From positions 82,590-146,589 of the forward strand of contig PMSM01000011.1 in assembly GCA_003168335.1 (NCBI GenBank): DNA of 64,000 nt, written 5' to 3'. Below are positions 45,468 to 54,906 of this stretch, in pieces. The notes below the pieces were generated by a model, which saw only the letters and a program-made list of their open reading frames with translations, made no database searches and was not told the DNA's origin. The number at the start of each line of letters is the position of its first letter. The stretch's first letter is position 1. The position numbers and the translations under genes were made by a program. This stretch comes from Blastocatellia bacterium. Its GTDB lineage: Bacteria > Acidobacteriota > Blastocatellia > Pyrinomonadales > Pyrinomonadaceae.

Positions 45468-45917
45468 ATGTCAGAACTAAGCGAGCTTTACCAGGCAGTC
45501 ATCCTCGATCACAACAAGAAGCCTCGCAATTTCCATAAGCTGGAAACCGCGAATCACACTGCCGAAGGCTTCAATCCGCTGTGCGGAGATCAGTTGACTC
45601 TCTACCTACAGCTTGAAGATGACGCCGTCAAAGATATCAGTTTCGTGGGCACCGGCTGCGCCATCTGGAAAGCTTCAGCCAGCATGATGACCCAGGCGGT
45701 GAAGGGAAAGAGCAAGCAGGAAGCCGAGACGCTATTCAACGAATTTCATCGCATGGTGACCGGACAGCTCGACGAAGAGAAAGAGCCGAATCAACTTGGC
45801 CGCCTGACCATTTTTGCCGGCGTGCGCGAGTTTCCCGTGCGGGTCAAGTGCGCCACGCTTTCCTGGCATACAATGCACGCCGCGCTGAACGAACAGGAAA
45901 AAGTGTCGACTGAATAA
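45468..45917 (+). CDS. sufU: SufU-type sulfur transfer / scaffold protein
   Basis: A 149-residue SufU. It begins LYQAVILDHNKKPRNF and carries three conserved Cys: NPLCGDQLTLY, GTGCAIWKASASMM and VKCATLSWHTMHAAL. The insertion between helices (KEPNQLGRLTIFAGVREFP) distinguishes SufU from IscU. It is a zinc-dependent sulfur acceptor from SufS. Last gene of the operon; a terminator follows 36 bp later. Confidence 0.95.
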   Translation: MSELSELYQAVILDHNKKPRNFHKLETANHTAEGFNPLCGDQLTLYLQLEDDAVKDISFVGTGCAIWKASASMMTQAVKGKSKQEAETLFNEFHRMVTGQLDEEKEPNQLGRLTIFAGVREFPVRVKCATLSWHTMHAALNEQEKVSTE

Positions 45918-45952
45918 GCGAGAACCTCGGGACTTTGGGCCCAATAGAATAG

Positions 45953-45994
45953 AAAGGACTGAGCAAGATTGGGATCTTGCTCTGTCCTTTTTTC
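45953..45994 (+). terminator. Intrinsic terminator of the suf operon
   Basis: AAAGGAC-T-GAGCAAGAT, loop TGGG, ATCTTGCTC-T-GTCCTTT followed by TTTCT. A 16-bp stem with a single mismatch and a T-tract that begins within the stem. The clearest terminator in the window. Confidence 0.9.
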
Positions 45995-46078
45995 TCTCAG
46001 AGGCAACACGGCCCGCCCACGCGATTCGCGGGAAGCCAGCGCTAACCCCGCGGCCTTAAATGAATTCCCCCTACCTTC

Positions 46079-49000
46079 TTATTGCGCGGAGCGAATCGTT
46101 CCAAAGAAAATGCGCAAAGTGTCATCGCCGCCAGTCACGGTGGGCAATATCTGCATACCGTTGAAAGGCTCGGCATAGTTCTCACGCACCTTCTGGTTCT
46201 GATTAGGCTCCAGGTTTCCGCACGCCGGGCCGTACTGCGGATTGTTCTGCTTAGTTCCAGCCCACACGTCATTGAACCTCACGGCGTCGTTACCGGCCGT
46301 GCGATCAACATAACTGCATCCCGCGAAACTCTCCAGGTCGCCGTTCTTCGCCGTGTGGAACCCAAACTGGTAATGCTTCAAACGGTCATTGGCGTCGTCG
46401 TAGATGAATTTGACATCGACGTCGACGAACTCACGATAGTTCGCAACGCCATGGCCCCATAACTGGAACCCGATGTAGTCCACATATCCATCCTGGGCCT
46501 CATGACCGTTGGTCTTCAGCAGCGGCGTACCCAGGGCCGCCAGTTCATCCCGCACCCGGTCGGGCACGGCGATCTTGGCCACATTGTGGTTGAGCATGAT
46601 CCCGGGCACGTTCTTCTGTGGATCCGTGAGCTCGCCCGTGCCAGGCAAAGTCCACGCCTTCATCTGCTCGTTGTTCGCAATGAAACTTGTCTGAAGCTGT
46701 GATGGGCTGATGATGACGCGGGCCGGGCCGTTCAACTGAATGTAGAACACTCCGCTGATCTGAGGATCAGCAGTGACGATGTAAGTATTCGCCGTGTCCG
46801 CGTCGTGAATAGCGGTGCCGACCTGGTCTGCTCTAAAGCCGTAAATCCTGAACAGGGTGCCGCGTGATGTCGTCTTGTTGCTGCCCCCCAATGGGTCATA
46901 CGGCCAGAGCGCGGTATTGAAGCCGCCCGACAGGCCGTTGGCGGTTCTGATCCCGGCGTCCGAAGAGGTGAGCACGCTATTGCCATGGAAGTAAGTAATC
47001 TCCCGGAAATCAACCATGAAGCTGGCTTCCGTCGGCGGATCGCAGGCGTCGCCGATGCCATCATGGTCGGTGTCACGCTGATCCGGATTGTAGGTGGTAG
47101 GACAGTTGTCGATGCTATCCGGGACACCGTCATGGTCGTTGTCCGTGTCGTTGACTGTAATGCTGGCTGTCACGACATTGGAGTAATCCGTACCATCGAA
47201 GGCCCGGTAGGTAAAGCTGTCCGTGCCGACGAAGTTAAGATTCGGCGTATAGCTGAACGAGCCGTTGCTGTTGAGCACCAGAACACCGTGTTGGACATTC
47301 AAGCCGAGCTGCGCAGAGAGCGGTCCGCCATCAATATCGGTGTCATTGCCAAGCACACCCGGTGCGGGAACGGTCAGTGCCGTATTCAAATTGGTGCTAT
47401 AGCTGTCGTTGCTGGCTACCGGCGGATCGTTGACCGGATTGACCGTAACGGAGACGTTGCCGGTTGCTTGCCCACCATTCCCATCTGACACGACATAGCT
47501 GAAAGAGTCCGTGCCGTTGAAGTTGGCCGCCGGGGAATAAAACGCTTTGCCGCTAACGATTGACACCGAACCATGGCCAGCAGTTCCAACGCTGAAAAGT
47601 GTTAGTGTGTCGCCGTCAACGTCAGTATCGTTGGCAACGACGTCGATGGTTACGGAAGTGTCCTCGTTAGTGAAGGCCGTGTCAGCGACCGCGACTGGAT
47701 TGTCGTTGACTGAAGTTACCGTTACCGTCACGTTCCCGTTGGCTTGTCCTCCATGACCATCCGACACCACATATGTGAAGGTGTCGGTGCCGTGAAAGTT
47801 CGCCGCGGGCGAGTAGAACGCCTTGCCGCTAGCGATTGACACCGATCCATGACTGGCACTTCCGACGCTGGCCAGAGTTAGCGAGTCATTATCGACGTCG
47901 GTGTCGTTGGCAACCACATCGATGGCTACGGATGTGTCTTCATTGGTTGTAGCCGAATCAGCGACCGCGACCGGATTGTCGTTAACCGGGTTGATGGTCA
48001 CGCTGACACTTGCCGTGGCGGTGCCGCCATGTCCGTCACTGATCGTGTAGGTGAATGAATCGGTGCCGTTGAAGTTTGCGGCCGGCGAGTAAGTGACGTT
48101 GCTGCCGTTGTTCGTTACCGAACCGTGCCCGCCTTGCGTGACACCACTTACGGTCAGCGAGTCACCATCGACGTCCGAATCGTTACTCAGAACGTTGACG
48201 TTGACTGCTGTATCTTCGTCAGTTGTTGCTGAATCATTGACAGCAACCGGGGCATCGTTGACGGCGTTGATGGTCACGCTGACACTTGCCGTGGCGGTGC
48301 CTCCATGTCCGTCACTGATCGTGTAGGTGAAAGAATCGGTGCCGTTGAAGTTTGCGGCCGGAGAGTAAGTGACGTTGCTGCCGTTATTGGTGACCGAACC
48401 GTGCGTACCTTGCGTGACAGCACTTACGGTTAGCGAGTCACCATCGACGTCCGAATCATTGCTCAGAACGTTGACGTTGACTGTGGTGTCTTCGTCAGTT
48501 GTTGCCGAATCATTAACAGCTACCGGTGCGTCGTTGACGGCGTTGATGGTCACGCTGACACTTGCTGTCGCCGTACCGCCATGTCCGTCACTGATTGTAT
48601 AAGTGAACGAGTCCGTGCCATTGAAGTTCGGTGCCGGTGAATAACTGACATTACTGCCGTTATTCACAACCGATCCATGGCTACCCTGAGTAACCGCACT
48701 GATGGTCAGAGAATCGTTCTCGACATCCGAATCGTTACTCAAAACGTTGACGGTGACGGGTGTATCTTCGTCAGTCGTCGCTGAGTCGTCCGCCGCAGTT
48801 GGATTGTCGTTTACCGCCGCAACACTGACGTTGACGGTCGCCGCAGCGCACTTCGAGTCTGGCGAGCCATTCGTTGTGCCGTCATCGCACACTGTGTAAC
48901 TGAAGGACGCCGCGCCGTTGAAGTTTGATGCCGGCGTGTAGGTGACTGTGCCGCTATTCAACACCACCGTGCCGTGGGTGTTCGCATCGCCCGTGACGGA

Positions 49001-52000
49001 CGTGACGGTAAGCGATTGGCCCGACTCGTTGGCCGGACCGGTACTGTCATTCGCGGTTAGATCGCTCGAAGAGAAACTGAGCGGAGTGTCTTCCTGCGTT
49101 GTCTTGCTGTCGTCGGAAGCGCTCGGCGAGTCGTTTACTTCAGTTACCGAAATCGTAACCGTGGATGTGTTTGAATTAGTCGCTCCATCGGCGGCCCTGA
49201 AGGTAAAACTGTCTGAGCCATTGAAATCGGCGCCCGGCGTGTAAGTGACAGTTGCCGAGCAGGAGCCATTAGAGCAGGAAGCAGCGCTCACCGATCCAAG
49301 CGAGCCGGAAGCGGGCCCGTTGACGATCGAGAACGAAAGCGTATTGTTGTTCGACTGGAGCGCCTGCAACGTTACCGTGACCGCTGTGTCTTCAGCCGTA
49401 TTCGCAGATTGATTGGCACTGCCTGGAGGATTCGTTCCGTTGGTGCCGGCCTCGATACAAGCCTGGACCGCCGGCGGCAGATTCGAATAGAAATCATAGC
49501 CGGTGAGCTGTTCGATGTTATCAACGGTTGTTAAGTAGGTCTGCCACGGATTACTCCTTATCCCCTGAGTATTCGGCATCAGCACGGCAATCGTCTTTGA
49601 CGAGCACGTGACGCGCGACACATCATCACCATCGGCCTTGGGCAACACCAGCGCAACCTTCCATGTGTATGCTGGAACGGTTACGTGCCCGTTTGCCACA
49701 GTGGTCGTGGTTCCGCCGTTCGAGCCGGTGCCCCCTATACCCAGCGGACCGGAAACGATATAGATCTCGTTAGTAGTGCCCGCCATCGTGCGCAGGTCGC
49801 CCTCAAGAGCTGCCCACGGCCCCTGGTTATTATCAGGCGCTTGGGCAACCATATTCGACATCAGATAGGTCTCCTGGTTAATCGGCACGCGAAACTGGTT
49901 ATCACGATCGGCATTCGGCGTCATATGGCCGCGGTCGAAGCCGGTGAGGGAGAAATCAAATGCCTGTACGCGATACCAGTCGGATGGCACCGCAGGATCG
50001 GGACGGAAAGTGTCGACTCGTGCCAGGGTGCCGAACCATTCAGACGTGAGGTGCCAACTTACCCAATTCGGTCTCCCCATGTCGCGATTGTAAGAAAGCG
50101 CGTAGGTGGGTTTCTCCATCAGGTAGTTGTTTGGTTGACTCGTGCTGGCCGCCGCACAACCAAGCGGCACTCCACAACCGGGATCGCCCATCGTCAGATG
50201 AACGCTGGGCGGATAAGGAGCAGCTTGTCCCGCCCCCACTACTGTAAAGGACCACGTGTAGTCTGCCTTGAGCGTGTCAGTACCCGGGGCAGCGTCGTCG
50301 GTATCCTGATCATGCACAGCGCTTGCGAAGATCGTGACGGTGCACTGTTCAGAAAACTGGAAGTTCGTGTTTGGCGTGATGACGTACGTTTTGAAATCGC
50401 TGGTGGTTGCGACGGTCGCATCGTTATGCAAACCAGTCGCGGCGCAATTGATGTTGTACCATGAGCCAACCACATCGACAGCTTCAGTGAAATTGACGGT
50501 GATACTGGCATCATGAGGCGCAGTCGTAGAATTCGCGCGCGGATCGACGTTGAGCACGTAAGGCCCAATCTCTTGAATCGGAGTCGTACGACGCGGATTC
50601 GGCGTGCCCGCCTGGAAATCCGATCCGTTCACATTTGTATCGGTGATGCCGGCGTTCTTTCTGAAAGTGGCCGTGGTGTTGCTTGGCGCCGGCGCGTTCG
50701 TCGAACCTTCATGACAGTCCGCAGTGCCGTAACCCACCAGATCAACTACCGTCGGATCTCCGAACGGGCAGTTGGCTAATGCGTCTCCGCCGCTCGACAG
50801 TGCGATTTTGCCAGTGGTCGCGCTGATGTTTATCGAGCCGACAACGTTCGGGGTCGGTAGCGCCGCTCCTGTTGCGCCGCCGCTGGCAAGTTGTATTAGG
50901 TAGTATTGTCCCGGGTGAATAACGCCGCCGAGAGGTTGGGCTTGCCAGGTGGTTCCAGTCGCCGAATCGTACTGAATAGTCCAGCCACCTGTGTCAACGT
51001 CGTCGCTGGTCGGGTTGTACAATTCGACGTAATCGTTGTGATAAGTCGCGCCACTGTTTCCGCCGCCGCCGTAGATCTGACTGATCGTAATGTGATCAGC
51101 AACAGTCGGAAGAACCGTCAACTCGATGTTCGTGTTGGCAGTGTGTGACTCAGCGTCTGAAATCGTCACCGGCAACGTCTTGACGCCCTTGGTTTGATTT
51201 ACCGGAATCGAAGCATGGAACGTGAAAACGTTATTCACTCCGCCTGCGAAGGATTGATTCGCCAAGCCGCCAATGGAAGTGAGATCGGCCGATACCGCGA
51301 TACCTGTACTGTTCGGATTCTGAGCCGGAGCCACGTACACACTCAACGTCGTCGCGTCTCCTGGTAAAACGGAACTCGGATTCGCGGAGCCATAACCTGA
51401 CAACGCAGTGCAATCGTGAACCGGCGACGAAGTGTTGCGCGGAGTTGGCTCGCCCGAAACAAAATCATTAGCGTTGTCGTTCGTATCGAAGCATCCCTCG
51501 TTGCGCCTCTGGGCCGCGCTTAAGTTATCGAGTATGGGCGCCGTTGCTGATCCTTCGAAACAATCTGTTACGCCATAGCCGACGAAATCGACGATTCCGG
51601 CCGCGCCGGGATCACTTTCAGGACAAGCTGACGTTAACAACGTTGCGTTGTTTAGCAGCGCGACCTTCGACGAGTCGTGTGGCATCAAGATTGAGCCAGT
51701 CGCGTCAGGCGTAGGTAAGTTGTCAGTGCCACCGGCGCCCTGAGATTCCTGAATCAGGAAGTACTGGCCCGGCTGAAGTGTGAAGTTAGGCAGCGGCGTC
51801 GAGACCCACGAGCCACTTACGAATACTTGAACCGACCAACCGTTCAAAATAACCGGCGCGTTGCTGTGATTAATGAGTTCGATAAAGTCGTTCTTCAGCG
51901 TAGCGTCCGTGTTACCACCGCCGCCGTAAACCTGGCTGATAACTACATCGTTAGCAGGTACGGGTGCTTTGACCAGTAGGTTGATCGAGCCGCTTCCTGA

Positions 52001-53305
52001 ACGCGGCTGGGCATCGGTAATCGTGAAGGGAATGGACTTCGCTCCCGGAGTTGTGGCGTTCGAAACGGTGGCGTTGAATGTGAATGTGTTGCCGCTCCCT
52101 GAGAACGATTGCGAAGCTGAGCCACCAATGGACGAGAGATCCGCCACGACTGCCAGGCCTGTGCTGTTTGGATTGGTTCCCGGAGTAACGTTGACAGTCA
52201 AAAGTGTGGAGGCTCCCGGCAGGACAGAGTTTGGATTGGCCGTGCCGGTCCCGGTCGGGTTCGTGGGTGCGCCAGTAACCGTCAGCGAGATGTTGCCGGT
52301 CGATGACCGTACCTGAGCGTCGCTGACCGTGAAAGGTAGCGACTTCGCGCCACTGGTCGTGGCGTTACTTACCGTTGAGTTGAACGAGAAAATATTGTCG
52401 CCGGCCGCGGCATCGCCATTAAGACCATCATCAAGAAAAGCTTGATTGTTTAAGCCTCCGATTGCGGTAAGGTTAGCGGTCACTGCGATGCCGGTGCTTG
52501 ATGGGTTCGTTCCCGGAGTTACGGTCACGGTTAGAAGCGATTGACCTCCGGCGGCTACTGAGCTCGGATTGGCTGCGCCCGTCCCGGTCGGATTGGTGGA
52601 CGAACCCGTCGCTGTACCGCTTACGGTAAAGTTATCAACCCTGTCAGTACCTCCAGATGCAACAGTGGTTCCATTAATTGCCGTTGTTGAATTGTCGACG
52701 AGCCTGATAAAGACCGTGGATTGGTTCGCTAACGCCGAAACGCTACTTAGATCCAGCGTTCGTGTGAAAGTCGGGTTGGGACCACCGCTCCCGCCCCAGG
52801 AATTCACAATAAGAGAGTAGGTGCTATTTGCGCCTGTCGCATCTGTAAACGTGGATCCGTTTGTACTGTATTGGACTTTGAAATCCCTGGGGCCGGTAGC
52901 ACTACCCGTTTGATCCCACGCTATGCTAATTGCGCTATAGCCCGTGGTGCTGAACGAAAACCGATAATAATCCCCCACGCTCCAGTTGTTGGTTGAAACT
53001 GATTTTGGCGACCCATTCCCTACCGGGTTACTCCATACAGTTGCGGAGCTCGTATGGAACCCAGTAAAAGCTGAACCTGCCGTCAATGCTCCCGAATCAG
53101 CCGTAGCTGAACCGCCGCTGACAATTGGCGTCTGACCGGTATTTGCTGTAGTGACTCCCTCAAAATTCCAACCGGCAGTGAGGACCCCGGCGGCTGTGCT
53201 GCTCAGGGTAAATATCAACGCCAGGCACAAGACACTAACAATGGTGACTATCGTCAGGGGCACGAAACGCAATCGGGACACAGAACTGGGGGTCGATTTA
53301 GACAT
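46079..53305 (-). CDS. Giant secreted nuclease-adhesin (LTD, NUC1 endonuclease, cadherin-like repeats)
   Basis: A 2408-residue exported protein. Signal anchor about 14-40; N-terminal domain about 40-230; Ig-like repeats with a NPNSTGIAV core about 235-450 and 640-735. Two lamin-tail domains begin near 450 (VVISQVYGGGGN) and 736 (ITISQIYGGGGN); a Big_5 domain at about 915-1030. A DNA/RNA non-specific endonuclease at about 1060-1285 has the catalytic DRGHMTPNADR and a downstream Asn. About nine cadherin-like repeats follow (1290-2045, VNDAPVAVNDSATTDEDT type), then thrombospondin-3-like calcium motifs (DNDHDGVPDSIDNCP) and a unique C-terminal domain. RBS AGAGGAAC. It probably acts outside the cell on nucleic acids. 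No sorting tail was recognised. Confidence 0.85.
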   Translation of the reverse strand: MSKSTPSSVSRLRFVPLTIVTIVSVLCLALIFTLSSTAAGVLTAGWNFEGVTTANTGQTPIVSGGSATADSGALTAGSAFTGFHTSSATVWSNPVGNGSPKSVSTNNWSVGDYYRFSFSTTGYSAISIAWDQTGSATGPRDFKVQYSTNGSTFTDATGANSTYSLIVNSWGGSGGPNPTFTRTLDLSSVSALANQSTVFIRLVDNSTTAINGTTVASGGTDRVDNFTVSGTATGSSTNPTGTGAANPSSVAAGGQSLLTVTVTPGTNPSSTGIAVTANLTAIGGLNNQAFLDDGLNGDAAAGDNIFSFNSTVSNATTSGAKSLPFTVSDAQVRSSTGNISLTVTGAPTNPTGTGTANPNSVLPGASTLLTVNVTPGTNPNSTGLAVVADLSSIGGSASQSFSGSGNTFTFNATVSNATTPGAKSIPFTITDAQPRSGSGSINLLVKAPVPANDVVISQVYGGGGNTDATLKNDFIELINHSNAPVILNGWSVQVFVSGSWVSTPLPNFTLQPGQYFLIQESQGAGGTDNLPTPDATGSILMPHDSSKVALLNNATLLTSACPESDPGAAGIVDFVGYGVTDCFEGSATAPILDNLSAAQRRNEGCFDTNDNANDFVSGEPTPRNTSSPVHDCTALSGYGSANPSSVLPGDATTLSVYVAPAQNPNSTGIAVSADLTSIGGLANQSFAGGVNNVFTFHASIPVNQTKGVKTLPVTISDAESHTANTNIELTVLPTVADHITISQIYGGGGNSGATYHNDYVELYNPTSDDVDTGGWTIQYDSATGTTWQAQPLGGVIHPGQYYLIQLASGGATGAALPTPNVVGSINISATTGKIALSSGGDALANCPFGDPTVVDLVGYGTADCHEGSTNAPAPSNTTATFRKNAGITDTNVNGSDFQAGTPNPRRTTPIQEIGPYVLNVDPRANSTTAPHDASITVNFTEAVDVVGSWYNINCAATGLHNDATVATTSDFKTYVITPNTNFQFSEQCTVTIFASAVHDQDTDDAAPGTDTLKADYTWSFTVVGAGQAAPYPPSVHLTMGDPGCGVPLGCAAASTSQPNNYLMEKPTYALSYNRDMGRPNWVSWHLTSEWFGTLARVDTFRPDPAVPSDWYRVQAFDFSLTGFDRGHMTPNADRDNQFRVPINQETYLMSNMVAQAPDNNQGPWAALEGDLRTMAGTTNEIYIVSGPLGIGGTGSNGGTTTTVANGHVTVPAYTWKVALVLPKADGDDVSRVTCSSKTIAVLMPNTQGIRSNPWQTYLTTVDNIEQLTGYDFYSNLPPAVQACIEAGTNGTNPPGSANQSANTAEDTAVTVTLQALQSNNNTLSFSIVNGPASGSLGSVSAASCSNGSCSATVTYTPGADFNGSDSFTFRAADGATNSNTSTVTISVTEVNDSPSASDDSKTTQEDTPLSFSSSDLTANDSTGPANESGQSLTVTSVTGDANTHGTVVLNSGTVTYTPASNFNGAASFSYTVCDDGTTNGSPDSKCAAATVNVSVAAVNDNPTAADDSATTDEDTPVTVNVLSNDSDVENDSLTISAVTQGSHGSVVNNGSNVSYSPAPNFNGTDSFTYTISDGHGGTATASVSVTINAVNDAPVAVNDSATTDEDTTVNVNVLSNDSDVDGDSLTVSAVTQGTHGSVTNNGSNVTYSPAANFNGTDSFTYTISDGHGGTATASVSVTINAVNDAPVAVNDSATTDEDTAVNVNVLSNDSDVDGDSLTVSGVTQGGHGSVTNNGSNVTYSPAANFNGTDSFTYTISDGHGGTATASVSVTINPVNDNPVAVADSATTNEDTSVAIDVVANDTDVDNDSLTLASVGSASHGSVSIASGKAFYSPAANFHGTDTFTYVVSDGHGGQANGNVTVTVTSVNDNPVAVADTAFTNEDTSVTIDVVANDTDVDGDTLTLFSVGTAGHGSVSIVSGKAFYSPAANFNGTDSFSYVVSDGNGGQATGNVSVTVNPVNDPPVASNDSYSTNLNTALTVPAPGVLGNDTDIDGGPLSAQLGLNVQHGVLVLNSNGSFSYTPNLNFVGTDSFTYRAFDGTDYSNVVTASITVNDTDNDHDGVPDSIDNCPTTYNPDQRDTDHDGIGDACDPPTEASFMVDFREITYFHGNSVLTSSDAGIRTANGLSGGFNTALWPYDPLGGSNKTTSRGTLFRIYGFRADQVGTAIHDADTANTYIVTADPQISGVFYIQLNGPARVIISPSQLQTSFIANNEQMKAWTLPGTGELTDPQKNVPGIMLNHNVAKIAVPDRVRDELAALGTPLLKTNGHEAQDGYVDYIGFQLWGHGVANYREFVDVDVKFIYDDANDRLKHYQFGFHTAKNGDLESFAGCSYVDRTAGNDAVRFNDVWAGTKQNNPQYGPACGNLEPNQNQKVRENYAEPFNGMQILPTVTGGDDTLRIFFGTIRSAQ
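47430..48830 (-). repeat. 276-bp tandem coding repeats in the giant protein
   Basis: TTGATGGTCACGCTGACACT recurs at 47991, 48267 and 48543, a 276-bp period (92 residues). Three units are nearly identical at DNA level; flanking units are more diverged. This suggests recent unit duplication, and copy number may vary between strains. Confidence 0.85.
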
Positions 53306-53665
53306 AAAGTTCCTCTCGCGGTGGTGGACTACGACGTCGTGTTTTGGTTAAGCAATTCGGGCAGAAACGTCTGCCGTCTGAAATTAGCTCGGAAGCAAGT
53401 TTCTTGCGCTTGCCAAACGATTCTCTTGAACGAAGATGGGGAGTCTAGTGAATAACCTTGCGCGCGTCAAATGAAAACTATGTTACCAAGGCTTTTTTTC
53501 CCTTCGTCTGGGGAGGGGAACTAGCGTGCGGACTTGAACCGGAAGTAGCACGAGAGTGTCGAGTAGAAGCTCACCCGGCACTACGCTTATCCTCGGCCCA
53601 CCTGACAAACCTCCGCGGCAAAGGGCATAATGACTTTTTCGCCGGATTCCAGGAGCACTTAATTA
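53306..53665. other. Divergent intergenic region, 360 bp
   Basis: Between the giant gene and the OSBS/NSAR-like gene. It should contain both promoters. A stretch near 53541-53555 (CGGACTTGAACCGG) recalls a tRNA T-arm but no cloverleaf can be folded. Nothing else was recognised. Confidence 0.5.
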
Positions 53666-54778
53666 GTGATCATATCTGCGATTGAGCTGCGAGAGATTCG
53701 TCTGCCGCTGATTCATTTCTTTGAAACAAGTTTTGGCCGTACGACTGAACGACGGATCATCCTGGCGCGCGTGATAGACAAGGACGGTGCCGAAGGATGG
53801 GGCGAGTGCACTGCGGGCGAGGGCCCTTTCTACTGTGAGGAGTGGACGGAAACCGCGTGGACTACCCTGAAAGAATTTCTCGCGCCAATGGTTGTTGGGC
53901 AGCAAGTCGAAAATGCAGAAGGCGTCAACGGCTTGATCAGAAAAGTGCGCGGCAATCGCATGGCAAAGGCGGCAATTGAAACCGCGTGCTGGGATCTTGA
54001 GGCAAAGCGCGCCGGCTTGCCTTTGTGGAAACATCTCGGCGGGGTGCACACAGAAATTGCTTGCGGCGTTTCCATCGGCATTCAGGAATCGCCGGAGTTA
54101 CTGCTGGAAAAGATTGCGCGAGAGTTAGCCGCTGGCTACCAGCGCATCAAGATCAAAATCAAACCGGGTTGGGACATCGATATCGTTAGAAAAGTCCGCG
54201 CCCAGTTTCCGGAGATTCGTTTGACGTGTGATGCTAACTCGGCGTACACGCTGGCAGATGCGCCGCTGTTCAAAGCTCTGGACGAATTCAACCTGATGAT
54301 GATCGAGCAGCCGCTGGCGCATGACGACATGTTCGATCATGCGGAATTGCAGAAACAGATTAAGACGCCAATATGCCTTGATGAGTCGGTGCGGTCTGCC
54401 GCAGAGGCAGGACACGCAATCGATATCGCAGCCTGTCGCATTGTCAACGTGAAGCTTGGACGCGTGGGTGGCCATGCGGAAGCCAAGCGCGTCGAGACTG
54501 TCTGTCGCGAACATTCTATTCCTGTGTGGTGCGGTGGAATGTTGGAATCAGGCATCGGTCGCGCGCACAACATCGCGATGGCCACGTTGGCCGGATTCAC
54601 GCTGCCCGGCGATGTCTCGGCCAGCTCTCGTTATTGGCAAGAGGACATCATCGAGCCACCGGTGACCGTTAGGTCCCGTGGGACTATCACCGTGTCTAAT
54701 AAGCCCGGAATTGGTTTTGAAGTAAATCGATCAAGAGTCGATAGTCTGACCATGAGATGTGAACTAATCACGAGTTGA
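53666..54778 (+). CDS. menC: OSBS/NSAR-family enzyme (o-succinylbenzoate synthase or N-acylamino acid racemase)
   Basis: A 370-residue enolase-superfamily protein. The barrel shows the KxK acid/base pair ([11 protein letters not shown]), metal ligands in [21 protein letters not shown] and CLDESVRSA, the second Lys in NVKLGRVGG, and [13 protein letters not shown]. This subgroup contains both o-succinylbenzoate synthases of menaquinone synthesis and N-succinylamino acid racemases, often the same enzyme. No other men gene is nearby, but an M20 peptidase follows, which favours a racemase role; both are possible. GTG start with AGGAG 10 bases upstream. Confidence 0.85.
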   Translation: MIISAIELREIRLPLIHFFETSFGRTTERRIILARVIDKDGAEGWGECTAGEGPFYCEEWTETAWTTLKEFLAPMVVGQQVENAEGVNGLIRKVRGNRMAKAAIETACWDLEAKRAGLPLWKHLGGVHTEIACGVSIGIQESPELLLEKIARELAAGYQRIKIKIKPGWDIDIVRKVRAQFPEIRLTCDANSAYTLADAPLFKALDEFNLMMIEQPLAHDDMFDHAELQKQIKTPICLDESVRSAAEAGHAIDIAACRIVNVKLGRVGGHAEAKRVETVCREHSIPVWCGGMLESGIGRAHNIAMATLAGFTLPGDVSASSRYWQEDIIEPPVTVRSRGTITVSNKPGIGFEVNRSRVDSLTMRCELITS

Positions 54779-54802
54779 TACCGAATGCCGGTGGGTACTA
54801 AG

Positions 54803-54864
54803 AACGATCCACGAAATCACACGAACAAAACTAGTTCCCCATCTCGTGTATTTCGTGGATCGTT
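54803..54864. repeat. Inverted repeat family G, copy 2
   Basis: AACGATCCACGAAATCACAC at 54803 and GTGTATTTCGTGGATCGTT ending at 54864 are inverted over about 21 bp with one indel. The family is shared with 25529-25599. Confidence 0.8.
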
Positions 54865-54906
54865 TTACCTGGCAAGGAAGTCTCTCAAATTGGGACACCA
54901 CAAGAA

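Noticed and set aside
47400-48850. Regular repeats that might suggest a CRISPR array
   Set aside because: The period is 276 bp with no short direct repeats and spacers, and the stretch is coding (cadherin-like units).
46082-53350. Many plus-strand open frames across the giant gene
   Set aside because: They are antisense shadows of repetitive GC-rich coding sequence, with no ribosome sites or recognisable domains.
53541-53600. tRNA-like T-arm sequence (CGGACTTGAACCGG on the plus strand)
   Set aside because: The matching stem bases do not pair and no acceptor, D or anticodon arms can be folded around it on either strand.
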